A stretch of 41,762 nt of DNA from Candidatus Heimdallarchaeota archaeon (GTDB lineage: Archaea; Asgardarchaeota; Heimdallarchaeia; Heimdallarchaeales; Heimdallarchaeaceae): the NCBI GenBank assembly GCA_021399345.1, contig JAAFKI010000199.1:1-41762 (forward strand), in the 5' to 3' direction. The notes below the pieces were generated by a model. The model searched no databases and was not told where the DNA came from. It was given only the letters and a program-made list of their open reading frames with translations. Every line of letters starts with the position of its first letter. Positions within the stretch are counted from its first letter, which is position 1. A program made the translations under genes and the position numbers. Positions 7,080 to 14,949 of the stretch are shown here, piece after piece.

Positions 7080-9266
7080 TTATTGATTTTGCTCAATTAG
7101 CTCAATAATCTCAGGATAATCCATACCTAGTTCTTTGATCTTCTTTTTAGTTGGCACACCGTTTTTATCCCATCCTCTTCTTTTATAAACAGCGTTCTTG
7201 AGTTTCTCATAATTGCTTTCTCTAAATTTCCGAATAGTATTCATCTTTTCTGAAATACTCATTTCATCTGGATTAACTCCGATCTCCTCTTTCAATTGTT
7301 TGGAATAATACTCTTCTTCACGTGATAGAAATTCTTCCTTTGTTACCGGACCCATTGCTCTATAAGGGATAGAGTCTAGATCTCTGAAGTTTACACCAGG
7401 TGGAAGGAGCATTAAGTTAAGTGTTCTTTGGAAATTGTAAACTCTTTCACTCATACGGATATATTCTACTGAATCAATCTCATTACCAGTTACAGCTGTA
7501 TAGTATGTAACATAATTTTGAACGTGTTCAGGAATTTTTGCAGGATCAGCTAAATCATCTGGAACAAATGCCCCCTCCTTGCGTATTTTTCCTGCTGCAA
7601 AATCTCTATTATCTTCAGGAACAATGTCATTCCAAGGTAGCTTACATAACCCCAGAAGTCCAAATGAGGTTCTCCACATTGGGAACCAATGTAGTGCTTC
7701 TGCTTTTTTCTCAAAAGTTGGAAGATTCCCTCTAACCATATCTTCAAAGATTAACCAAGCTTCATCATGTTGCGCTCCTTTGAGTGCAAACCCATATCCA
7801 CCCTGCTGAGCTAAAGATTCTTTAGTCATATACTCACTAAACTCCAAACCTTTAGACTCCATACCAATATCATTTAGCAATTTAGAATCTCCACCAAATT
7901 TTTCTGCAAAGTATTTCTTCATTCTTAGAATGCCTTGACCTACAATCTTCCCAAAACCTTCATTCCTTGCCATTTGATGAATTAGTTCCATAGCAGCTTC
8001 TTGATTTCCCCAGTTGAGCTCAAGCCCTCCAGTTTTCTCCTTATCTAGAATGCCATATTCATAACATTCCATAACAAAGGCAATCCCTGTTCCTATAGAA
8101 ATTGTGTCTAATCCATAATTATCACAATAGAAGTTTGTTTCAATAATATCTTCAGGATCCCAAACATACCAATTTGAGCCAACACCAGCAATAGTTTCAT
8201 ACTCTGGTCCATCCACTGAAACCTTCTTACCTGCATAAGGTCCAGTTTTTGGTTCAAATTCATTAACACCGTGTGTACATGCAACCGCACAACCTTTCCA
8301 ACATGGATCAGGACCTTTCAAGAAAAGTTTTCTATATACTTCAGAACCAATTTTTATTGCTTGAGGATCGCGTCCATACTTGAAGTTTTTAGTTGGTAAT
8401 AAATCATACTCGTTCATTATAGGTACAAGGTGAGTTGTACCTACCATTCTCATTTCATTTTGTTTGGGGTCAAGATCTATCATTTCTTTAGTGTGCTTTT
8501 TACCTACTTCTTTCAATGCTTCTGGGTCAGCTGGATTATTAGTTCTAGTAACAACACCTATTTTTTTGACAACAAGAGCTTTCAGTTTTTTGTCTCTAAA
8601 GACCGTTCCAGTTCCACCTCGTCCTGCTTGTTTGTATCTTACATATCCTCTTCGCGGATCATAATAGCTAAAATTCAAACAGCCACATCGAGTATTTTTA
8701 GCTCCTGGTCCTGCTGAAACAACCGAAACATCTCGCTTGAATTTTTCTTCTCCACAATGCTTTTCTGTAAGAATCGTTCCAATCTTGTAGGTTTCTGAAG
8801 GAAGTTCTTCAGCTTCTTCAATTGTTATCTTTCCTTCTTCACCGTCAATGTAGATGTAAACCTCTTTGTCAGCTCTTCCTTGGATAGCAATAGCATCAAA
8901 ACCTGAATGCTTTGCATAAGGTCCGAAATAACCTCCGACATTAGAGTCAATTATTAAACCTGTAAGAGGAGATATAGCAGTTACTATACTCTTTCCAGAT
9001 CCAGGAAAGTTAGTAGTACCACCTAAAGGTCCCCCCGCAATGCACAAAACATTAGCTGAATCATCCCATTCTGTTCTCTCATATCTAGGAAGATATTTCC
9101 ACATGAGAAATAAATCAAACCCTTTTCCTCCAGTGAACTTCTTTTTCATATCATCTGTTACTTCTTCAGTCCTAATCTCATAATTATCTAAATTAATGTA
9201 AAGAGTTTGATTCGCATATCCTTTAGACATTTCAGGGACTTTGTATGTAAATTCCTTGATAACCAT
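7080..9266 (-). CDS. aor: Tungsten-containing aldehyde ferredoxin oxidoreductase family protein
   Basis: At 728 residues it has the AOR_N/AOR_C layout. The N-terminal domain has GGKGFDLFLMWKYLP, GGPLGGTTNFPGSGK and VGGYFGPYAKHSGFDAIAI, which build the tungstopterin site. [4Fe-4S] ligands lie in CWKGCAVAC (about residues 320-328, spacing Cx3Cx3C), with a later Cys in FGLLGLCKLPW (about 539). AGRGGTGTVFRDKKLKALVV replaces the usual GRGGLGAVMGSK loop. Family members oxidise aldehydes to acids with ferredoxin, or act on related substrates; the substrate is not predictable here. The ATG has an AGGTG ribosome binding site 5 bases upstream. It lies downstream of two VOC genes on the same strand (88-base gap), possibly one transcript. 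Confidence 0.9.
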   Translation of the reverse strand: MVIKEFTYKVPEMSKGYANQTLYINLDNYEIRTEEVTDDMKKKFTGGKGFDLFLMWKYLPRYERTEWDDSANVLCIAGGPLGGTTNFPGSGKSIVTAISPLTGLIIDSNVGGYFGPYAKHSGFDAIAIQGRADKEVYIYIDGEEGKITIEEAEELPSETYKIGTILTEKHCGEEKFKRDVSVVSAGPGAKNTRCGCLNFSYYDPRRGYVRYKQAGRGGTGTVFRDKKLKALVVKKIGVVTRTNNPADPEALKEVGKKHTKEMIDLDPKQNEMRMVGTTHLVPIMNEYDLLPTKNFKYGRDPQAIKIGSEVYRKLFLKGPDPCWKGCAVACTHGVNEFEPKTGPYAGKKVSVDGPEYETIAGVGSNWYVWDPEDIIETNFYCDNYGLDTISIGTGIAFVMECYEYGILDKEKTGGLELNWGNQEAAMELIHQMARNEGFGKIVGQGILRMKKYFAEKFGGDSKLLNDIGMESKGLEFSEYMTKESLAQQGGYGFALKGAQHDEAWLIFEDMVRGNLPTFEKKAEALHWFPMWRTSFGLLGLCKLPWNDIVPEDNRDFAAGKIRKEGAFVPDDLADPAKIPEHVQNYVTYYTAVTGNEIDSVEYIRMSERVYNFQRTLNLMLLPPGVNFRDLDSIPYRAMGPVTKEEFLSREEEYYSKQLKEEIGVNPDEMSISEKMNTIRKFRESNYEKLKNAVYKRRGWDKNGVPTKKKIKELGMDYPEIIELIEQNQ

Positions 9267-9354
9267 AATAACACCTTTAGTTAAGTGGAAAATGAAGTAT
9301 TAAAAATTTATTCCAAAAGTCATGGAATTCTTTAAAGAAAGAAATAGAAGGGGA

Positions 9355-9759
9355 TTATTTTTTTGGTGGTTCCCATAATTCTATCTTATTACCCTCAGGA
9401 TCCATAATCCAACCAAATTTCCCTTCTTGATGTTCTTCTCTCTCTTCGAAAACGTAGACTCCCTCTTCTTTCAAAGTTTGGAGTATTTTGTCAAGGTTAT
9501 CTACAGTGAAGTTGAACATGTAGTTTTTTTCACTAGGCTTGAAATATCCTGAATCCTCCTTAAATGGTCCCCAGAGAGTATATCCCTTCCTTTTATTATT
9601 TGCTTGATCTTCCCAATTAAAGATGACGTAGGATTCGTCTGATCCTTCTACAGCAACCGGAACCCCTAGGTGCTTAACATACCACTGTTTAAGTTTCTCC
9701 GGGTCTTTTGATTTAAAGAAAACGCCTCCTATTCCAGTTACTCTCTTCATTCTAATCAC
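9355..9759 (-). CDS. VOC-superfamily (glyoxalase/dioxygenase fold) protein
   Basis: This 134-residue single-repeat VOC protein begins with GIGGVFFKSKDPEKLKQWYV, the usual first strand and helix. Its C-terminal half has FNFTVDNLDKILQTLKEEGV and WIMDPEGNKIELWEP, whose Glu is a typical metal ligand. Members include glyoxalase I-like enzymes, epimerases and resistance proteins; nothing selects among them. It lies 11 bases after the preceding VOC gene and upstream of the AOR gene, so a joint role with AOR, for example handling reactive aldehydes, is possible but speculative. ATG codons at 9759 and 9750 are both possible starts. Confidence 0.82.
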   Translation of the reverse strand: MIRMKRVTGIGGVFFKSKDPEKLKQWYVKHLGVPVAVEGSDESYVIFNWEDQANNKRKGYTLWGPFKEDSGYFKPSEKNYMFNFTVDNLDKILQTLKEEGVYVFEEREEHQEGKFGWIMDPEGNKIELWEPPKK

Positions 9760-9770
9760 TCACAATTGCA

Positions 9771-10178
9771 TCATATTCCAAAATCTTCATGCCCTTCTGG
9801 TCGCCCTTCCAAAGAGAAAGCTTGTATTTCTAAAGTATAACCTGTAGGATCAGTATAGAAAGCGTTGTAAATCTTATATTGAGCTGTTTCTTGAGGGTCT
9901 CTCGTTGGTGTAACGTTTTCTTCAATTAAATATTTGTTCCACTCATCAACTTCTTCTTTTGTTTCAACAACTACTGTCAAGCAAACTTGTTCAGGTTTTT
10001 CTATCTCTTTTTCTGTTTTACAGAAACCCCAATAACCATATTTTCCTATTTTAAATACAACACATCCACTTTGCTCTAAAGCTATTGGAAATTTGAGTAT
10101 ATTTTCATAGAAATTTCTAGTTTTTTTCATATCATTTGTTCTTAAGAACAACATAGGATAAGTAGGTTCTTTTGGCAT
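9771..10178 (-). CDS. VOC-superfamily protein
   Basis: This 135-residue protein has the VOC pattern: MLFLRTNDMKKTRNFYENIL at the start, CLTVVVETKEEVDEWNKYL in the middle and AFYTDPTGYTLEIQAFS at the end. It resembles the VOC gene at 32418 more closely than its direct neighbour does (shared FYENxL.FP and DPxGYxxEIQ). It is the first gene of the minus-strand run VOC-VOC-AOR. Substrate unknown. Confidence 0.82.
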   Translation of the reverse strand: MPKEPTYPMLFLRTNDMKKTRNFYENILKFPIALEQSGCVVFKIGKYGYWGFCKTEKEIEKPEQVCLTVVVETKEEVDEWNKYLIEENVTPTRDPQETAQYKIYNAFYTDPTGYTLEIQAFSLEGRPEGHEDFGI

Positions 10179-10226
10179 ATCTCAAGAAACTGTAATTTAC
10201 TATTTTAGTATTCGTATAGATAATAA

Positions 10227-10292
10227 TTATATTCCAAGAGCTTTCGCTGCAGTGTCCATTAAAGTTTCTTCAAAAATAGATGTTTCATAAAA
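10227..10292 (-). pseudogene. Relic of a Rag/Gtr1-like GTPase C-terminus
   Basis: On the minus strand, 21 codons followed by TAA read FYETSIFEETLMDTAAKALGI. The intact Rag-like GTPase 1.2 kb away ends in FETSIFEDSLLKTIEKTLK, and TSI(W/F)(D/E)ETL is the signature end of Rag/Gtr1 G domains. An in-frame stop (TAA, plus strand 10293-10295) lies directly upstream and no other GTPase motif is recognisable. This therefore looks like the tail of a decayed GTPase copy. Protein-level similarity over 15 residues is the only evidence. Confidence 0.5.
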
Positions 10293-10386
10293 TTATTTTG
10301 AACCAATAATCTTGTTTTCTATCATCAGAGAGGGTTAGAGGGGATATTTAGCCAAAAGAAATATAAGTGCATCTAATTTTGGTTTA

Positions 10387-11415
10387 ATGATTGAGATGCA
10401 TAAATACAGGAAAATAACATTACCATTCTTGCTTATATTTCTAATATTATTCCTTAAATCTAATGAAGTATCACATGTAACAAGTGAAACCATGAGTGAA
10501 GTCAATGTATTAACAATACTCCATCCTGAACTTTCCACAACTGATTTTTTTGGAGTTGTTAATTATTTAACTAATTTAGAGTGTCAAATTACATATACAG
10601 GTTTTGTTAGTTCTGTATATTTAAGTGGAAAGAGACTCTACACAGACATTACTGTTTCTGAAGTTGATGTTAACGATTATGATATTTTTTATATAGCTGG
10701 AGGCTGGGCTGCTCAGACAATTTCTGAAGGGGAAAACAGTGCTGAAGCTTTCACTCTTGTTCAAAATGCGTACAATGCAGGTCTTCTAATGACTTCTGTT
10801 TGTGGTGGCGCATATATCTTTGCTGCTGCAGATATCGTCAATGGCACACAAATTACAGGATATGAAGGACTCGAAACAATAGTAGAAGCTGCAGGGGGAA
10901 CATATGTGGATTCAACTGTTGTTATTGATGGCCAATTTATTACAGCTCAATATGGTTACCATAATAATTTAGTGGAGACAATAGCAGATGTATTAGGTTT
11001 TTATGAGGAAACACCACCTTCTTTTGTCAATATAACCATCGAAAAGCTAGAAGATAAACAGTGTAATGTTACAGTAGAAACAATTGATGCTAGCTCAGTA
11101 AACAAAGTTACAATCATGATCTATCAGATATTAGAAGACAACCAGACAACTTTCATCAAAAGTGAATCATTATATAAAACATCAAACGAATATATTTTCT
11201 CGGAAATTATTAGTTTTACATCAGATGGCAACTATTCTCTTGATGTTTCCATTATAGATTGCTATAATAATTATGCTGTTGAAGCAAACATTGCAGAAAT
11301 AGAAATTGTCACTGAAATTAATACAAGTAAAACATACTCTACCCTTGTAATTTCATTAGCTTGTATAATCTGTTTTGCAGGGTTTACAACAATAAGAAGA
11401 AGGAATAATAGATAA
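10387..11415 (+). CDS. Exported, membrane-anchored DJ-1/PfpI-like protein
   Basis: The protein has 342 residues. An N-terminal signal or anchor (residues 11-24, LPFLLIFLILFLK) is followed by a DJ-1/PfpI domain at about 38-215. That domain contains YDIFYIAGGWAAQ, then the nucleophile elbow TSVCGGAYIFAAADIV (Cys139 as counted from 10387), then GYEGLETIVEAAGG and DGQFITAQ. A beta-sandwich-like region (220-310) and a C-terminal helix (318-335) followed by RRRNNR complete a surface-anchored topology. Most DJ-1/PfpI proteins (glyoxalases, chaperones, proteases) are cytoplasmic, so an extracellular anchored one is unusual. A TATA-like AATATAAG at 10360-10367 supports ATG 10387 or the in-frame ATG 10396. 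Confidence 0.78.
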   Translation: MIEMHKYRKITLPFLLIFLILFLKSNEVSHVTSETMSEVNVLTILHPELSTTDFFGVVNYLTNLECQITYTGFVSSVYLSGKRLYTDITVSEVDVNDYDIFYIAGGWAAQTISEGENSAEAFTLVQNAYNAGLLMTSVCGGAYIFAAADIVNGTQITGYEGLETIVEAAGGTYVDSTVVIDGQFITAQYGYHNNLVETIADVLGFYEETPPSFVNITIEKLEDKQCNVTVETIDASSVNKVTIMIYQILEDNQTTFIKSESLYKTSNEYIFSEIISFTSDGNYSLDVSIIDCYNNYAVEANIAEIEIVTEINTSKTYSTLVISLACIICFAGFTTIRRRNNR

Positions 11416-11433
11416 AAGATTTAACTTTGTTAA

Positions 11434-11456
11434 CTTTTTTTGTTTTTTCATTTTTT
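11434..11456 (+). terminator. T-rich terminator after the DJ-1-like gene
   Basis: A run of short T tracts (CTTTTTTTGTTTTTTCATTTTTT) follows the stop by about 20 bases, as expected for archaeal oligo-T termination, in a convergent junction. Confidence 0.5.
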
Positions 11457-12041
11457 CTATTTCAAAGTTTTTTCTATTGTTTTTAGTAAAGAATCTTCAA
11501 AAATTGAAGTTTCAAATATTTGTACTTCTGAATAATCTTCCAATTCGAAAATTTCAGATATAGTACTAACTGCTTTCGCTCTTACTTCTATTGGAATTAA
11601 ATCCATTTTATGAGCTAAAACAACAGTCTTTCCTTCAGGGCTATATTCATTAAGATTCCCAATAGCTCTTCTAAAATACATCTTTGCTGTTTCGAAATCG
11701 TCATGTTTGGAAGAATCCACTACAAAAAACAGAGCTTTAATCCTTGAGAATATACTCTCACGCAAATCAACAAAAGCTTCTTCTAAGTAGGTTATTTGTC
11801 CACCTACATCGTAAACATTCAGAGAAATGTCTGAAAAATCCACCAATTTTCTTCTTACTCCAACAGTTGCGGGTATTTCTGAAGTTGTTTCAGGAGCTTT
11901 ATTTTCGAAAACAACCTGAATTATCGAAGTTTTGCCTGTTTGAGCTAAACCTAAAAAGAGTAATTTAGAACCAAATTCACCTTTATCTAAATCTTTGATT
12001 AGAACATCTTCATCAGGTATTTCATTCTCAAGATAACTCAT
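11457..12041 (-). CDS. Rag/Gtr1-like small GTPase
   Basis: The protein has 194 residues. The P-loop is LLFLGLAQTGKTSIIQVVF, G3 is YDVGGQITYLEE, G4 is AHKMDLIP and the G5 region is FETSIFEDSLL. The DVGGQ...Y pattern, HKMDL followed by an Arg, and the TSI(W/F) (D/E) ending are hallmarks of Rag/Gtr1 GTPases, which act with roadblock proteins on membranes in eukaryotes. The C-terminal roadblock-like domain of eukaryotic Rag proteins is absent, as in other archaeal members. A TATA-like TTTTATTC about 27 bases upstream predicts a leaderless transcript, divergent from nreA. Confidence 0.85.
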   Translation of the reverse strand: MSYLENEIPDEDVLIKDLDKGEFGSKLLFLGLAQTGKTSIIQVVFENKAPETTSEIPATVGVRRKLVDFSDISLNVYDVGGQITYLEEAFVDLRESIFSRIKALFFVVDSSKHDDFETAKMYFRRAIGNLNEYSPEGKTVVLAHKMDLIPIEVRAKAVSTISEIFELEDYSEVQIFETSIFEDSLLKTIEKTLK

Positions 12042-12110
12042 AATATAATTTTAACGTAAAGAAGAATAAAAGTGTTGCCTTTTTTCAACATTATATTATC
12101 TACATCAGCT

Positions 12111-12119
12111 TTTAATAGT
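12111..12119 (+). promoter_or_regulatory. TATA box of nreA
   Basis: TTTTAATAG lies about 30 bases before the ATG at 12147, giving a leader of only a few bases and supporting this start over an upstream in-frame codon at 12072. Confidence 0.45.
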
Positions 12120-12146
12120 AAAAAAAATTCAGTTATTCTGACCAGT

Positions 12147-13400
12147 ATGGATGATAATTCTGATATTAATTTCGAATTATGTGTAATTTGCAAAACTTCC
12201 AGAGGTTTATGCGGGAGGAAATCATGCCCTTTATTACAGAACTGGTCAAAACAATACAGTATTGAGCAGCCCAAAATCCAGAATCTTGATGAAACCTTTT
12301 CTCCCCCTTCCTTCTTTGTTGGATGGACAGGGTATCCTAGAATAAATGCAGGTCCCATGTTAACTGCAAATAGAGTTGCTTCTGATGTCATTGACAACTC
12401 TCGAAATTGGTTGAAGAAGTCTCAAGAAGATATTGTAAAAATGCGTATTTCTCTTATGAGAACTCATGCTAAAATTAATGTCAAGCGACCTCTTGATTCA
12501 GATATTGTTCAAAAAAGTCAAGAATTGCTTTTAGGAAAAAAAGCTATTGATGTAGAAGTTCAACTTGAAAGAAAGATTATCCCTAGAATTAGTCTTGATG
12601 AGAGAATGGCTCCACACGGACCTATAGTTCCTATAAAAACATTAGACATAACAGAAAATCAATCTCCGATTAATGCTATTGAAAAGAGCTATTATGATAC
12701 AGATCTATTAGCTACAGATGCTGTCACCTATATGGGGAAAGAGAAATTAGATGAAACTACTATTACCAGAGTCTTTTCAGCTGGTATGATAGGACGAAAG
12801 GATAATCGCAAACTTGTTCCAACCAGATGGAGTATAACAGCTGTAGATGATATTCTTTCAAAACAAAATGTAGAGAAGGTAAAACTTCTTCAAGAATTAG
12901 GAGAATTTAGGGTTTTTACCTACAACTTCTTTGGAAATAGATTTGTTATTATTCTAATTCCAGATGTTTGGTCTTATGAGATGATAGAAACTTGGTTCAG
13001 AGGAGCTTTCATGAATCCTAGTGATAAAGATATAGCAGTCGAAGATTGGGAAGGGTATAATGGTCGTACAGATTATGCCTCAAACATCACTGGGGCTTAC
13101 TATGCTGCAAGATTAGGTGTAACTGAATATTTACTTAAGATCAAGAGACAATCTCAAGCAATCGTTTTAAGAGAAATTTCTGACGAATACAGATTCCCAC
13201 TAGGGGTTTGGGTTATCAGATTAGCTGTAAGAGAAGCAATGAAAAGAAAATACAAGGTTTTTGATAGTATAGATTCAGCTTTTGAAGTTGCAGAGAAAAT
13301 GTTCGATTATCCTCTCAAGCATTGGAAATATAGATCTAAACTCTATGATTTAAACAAAAGACAAACAAAATTAGATACTTATCTACAGGAGCTCAGATGA
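12147..13400 (+). CDS. nreA: Archaeal DNA repair protein NreA
   Basis: The protein has 417 residues from the ATG at 12147. The zinc-binding motif C-x2-C-x7-C-x5-C (CVICKTSRGLCGRKSCPLL) opens the protein. The family's conserved blocks follow: PPSFFVGWTGYPRINAGP, LVPTRWSITAVDD, GRTDYASNITGAYYAARLGV, and REISDEYRFPLGVWVIR. The C-terminus QTKLDTYLQEL fits the PCNA-interacting (PIP) motif Q-x-x-L-x-x-Y/F-L known at the NreA C-terminus, so binding to the sliding clamp during repair is expected. The gene diverges from the Rag-like GTPase gene with about 105 bases between start codons. Its stop overlaps the ATG of the PmbA-like fragment (ATGA). Confidence 0.9.
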   Translation: MDDNSDINFELCVICKTSRGLCGRKSCPLLQNWSKQYSIEQPKIQNLDETFSPPSFFVGWTGYPRINAGPMLTANRVASDVIDNSRNWLKKSQEDIVKMRISLMRTHAKINVKRPLDSDIVQKSQELLLGKKAIDVEVQLERKIIPRISLDERMAPHGPIVPIKTLDITENQSPINAIEKSYYDTDLLATDAVTYMGKEKLDETTITRVFSAGMIGRKDNRKLVPTRWSITAVDDILSKQNVEKVKLLQELGEFRVFTYNFFGNRFVIILIPDVWSYEMIETWFRGAFMNPSDKDIAVEDWEGYNGRTDYASNITGAYYAARLGVTEYLLKIKRQSQAIVLREISDEYRFPLGVWVIRLAVREAMKRKYKVFDSIDSAFEVAEKMFDYPLKHWKYRSKLYDLNKRQTKLDTYLQELR

Positions 13401-13570
13401 TTAGGGATGGTGAATTAGCGGAACCTTTGATGAATGTCTCAATTGGAGGAAACATCTTTGAGATGTTAATGAATATTGAAGGAATGACTAAAGATCTAGA
13501 ATTATCAAACGGTTATATGCTAACACCAAAAATCAAAACAAGTGGTATAAACATCTCGACTCAAAAATAA
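13397..13570 (+). pseudogene. PmbA/TldD C-terminal fragment
   Basis: This is a 57-codon frame overlapping the nreA stop by ATGA. Its protein (IRDGELAEPLMNVSIGGN, then IEGMTKDLELSNG, then LTPKIKTSGINI) matches the extreme C-terminus of PmbA/TldD proteins, where GE..YP......AGN......I...GND leads to the end. The complete enzyme has about 440 residues and its zinc-binding and N-terminal parts are missing, because nreA occupies the upstream sequence. It is therefore most likely the remnant of a deleted modulator-of-gyrase-family gene, although it could still be translated by coupling to nreA. Confidence 0.6.
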
Positions 13571-13600
13571 TTCTCTTCTTTTCCATTTTCTTTTTATATT
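13571..13600 (+). terminator. T-rich terminator after nreA/PmbA fragment
   Basis: A pyrimidine/T-rich stretch (TTCTCTTCTTTTCC then ATTTTCTTTTTA) follows the stop at 13570 directly. It is consistent with archaeal oligo-T termination. Confidence 0.4.
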
Positions 13601-13637
13601 TAAAAATAAGTGCTAGAATGTCAAATTTGCCCAGCTG

Positions 13638-14870
13638 GTGATTTATATCTCTGATTACAACATACATGAAATATCTCTTAGTGATATACAAAAAGTAGCA
13701 GTTGTAGGAACTCATCTTCACAGATGGCAAGGAGAAGATAATGATTCTATTCCACATGTAATCAGACAACAAGCTATGGTCCAACTCGATCCTTTAAACC
13801 CAGCTGGAAGAAATCACGATATATTTTTTCAGAGCAGAATTAGTAGCTATGATATAAACAAATTTCAGAAGACTGTATACCCTAATAAATTGGTTTTTGA
13901 AGCATATTACCCAAACTTAATGGCTATTTCCAAAGAGCATTTTCCTATATTCTTACCTCAAATGAAGAAGGAATTTTTACACAAATATTATCAGTCGCGA
14001 ATAGAGAAAATTGAAAAATTGCATGTAGGAATTCTTGATGAAGCGGTCAAATTCCTTTCTGAAAATGGTCCATCAAAAGCTGTAGATATTGGAGAAATGG
14101 CAAACATAAAACCAGATTTCTCCTTTTGGAAGACTAGTAATCTAGCAGGCATGGTTCTTGAGATGTTGTGGCTTCTAGGAAAAGCAGTTATTTCTGATAG
14201 AGATGAAAACTGGAGAAAAATTTACAATTTAACTGAGGAATATTTCGACTCAGAAATACTAGAAAAGACAGATTTAACACATGAAGAAATTAGTTATAAG
14301 AAATTTCTTATCAAACAGAAATCTTATCCTTTGATTACTCTAGGCAAGGTTTCAATTTCAAAAACTGGTTCATTACTAATTGGAAAAAGGAAAAGAATCT
14401 CACCAAAATGGTTTAGAACAAATTATTCTGATAAGGCCTCTCACATTTTGAAAACAGAAGGAGAACAATGGGGCGTAGCTGTTCCCCATAATTGGAAAGA
14501 TTTTCTTAAAGAAGACTTAGATGATAATATGAGAGCTATAGCTCCGCTTGATCCTTTAATTTGGGACAGAGATTTAACTCTGAAAGTATTTGATTTTGAT
14601 TATGTTTGGGAAGTTTATAAAATTCCTAAAGATAGAAAGTGGGGGTACTATGTTTACCCATTACTTTTCCAAGGCAAACTCATTGGTAGAACAGAGGTTA
14701 AATTTGATAAAAAAACTTTGAACTTAGAATTCTTTAACTTACAATTAGAGGATAGTTTTGAACCAGATAATAGTACAGAAACTGCCTTTATTAATTTAAC
14801 AGAACGATGGAAAAACATGTTAAAAGCTAAAACAATAACTCCTGATAGAAGTATTAAATTCATGAATTAG
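13638..14870 (+). CDS. YcaQ/AlkX-like DNA glycosylase (HTH_42 family)
   Basis: This protein of about 410 residues matches the winged-helix glycosylase family of E. coli YcaQ and Streptomyces AlkZ, which unhook interstrand crosslinks or bulky N7-alkyl lesions. Visible features are IRQQAMVQLDPLNPAGRNHD (the Q-hydrophobic-D catalytic motif, here QLD), FEAYYPNLMAISKEHFPIF, the LDPLIWDRDL segment and a C-terminal wing. The start is uncertain: GTG at 13638 is the first in-frame choice and lacks a clear ribosome binding site, while A/T-rich TATA-like sequence (13590-13608) lies upstream. Its position after nreA suggests a small repair neighbourhood. Confidence 0.75.
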   Translation: MIYISDYNIHEISLSDIQKVAVVGTHLHRWQGEDNDSIPHVIRQQAMVQLDPLNPAGRNHDIFFQSRISSYDINKFQKTVYPNKLVFEAYYPNLMAISKEHFPIFLPQMKKEFLHKYYQSRIEKIEKLHVGILDEAVKFLSENGPSKAVDIGEMANIKPDFSFWKTSNLAGMVLEMLWLLGKAVISDRDENWRKIYNLTEEYFDSEILEKTDLTHEEISYKKFLIKQKSYPLITLGKVSISKTGSLLIGKRKRISPKWFRTNYSDKASHILKTEGEQWGVAVPHNWKDFLKEDLDDNMRAIAPLDPLIWDRDLTLKVFDFDYVWEVYKIPKDRKWGYYVYPLLFQGKLIGRTEVKFDKKTLNLEFFNLQLEDSFEPDNSTETAFINLTERWKNMLKAKTITPDRSIKFMN

Positions 14871-14919
14871 AAGCCTTCTACGCTTTATTTCAGAAAAAAG
14901 ATTTTGAATAAGCAAAGAT

Positions 14920-14928
14920 TTTATATAA
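14920..14928 (+). promoter_or_regulatory. TATA box of the biotin carboxylase operon
   Basis: TTTATATAA is centred 26 bases before the ATG at 14950. An ATG at 14929 would begin on top of the box, so the leaderless start at 14950 is preferred. Confidence 0.6.
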
Positions 14929-14949
14929 ATGTCAAGAGTTTATAGTTTC

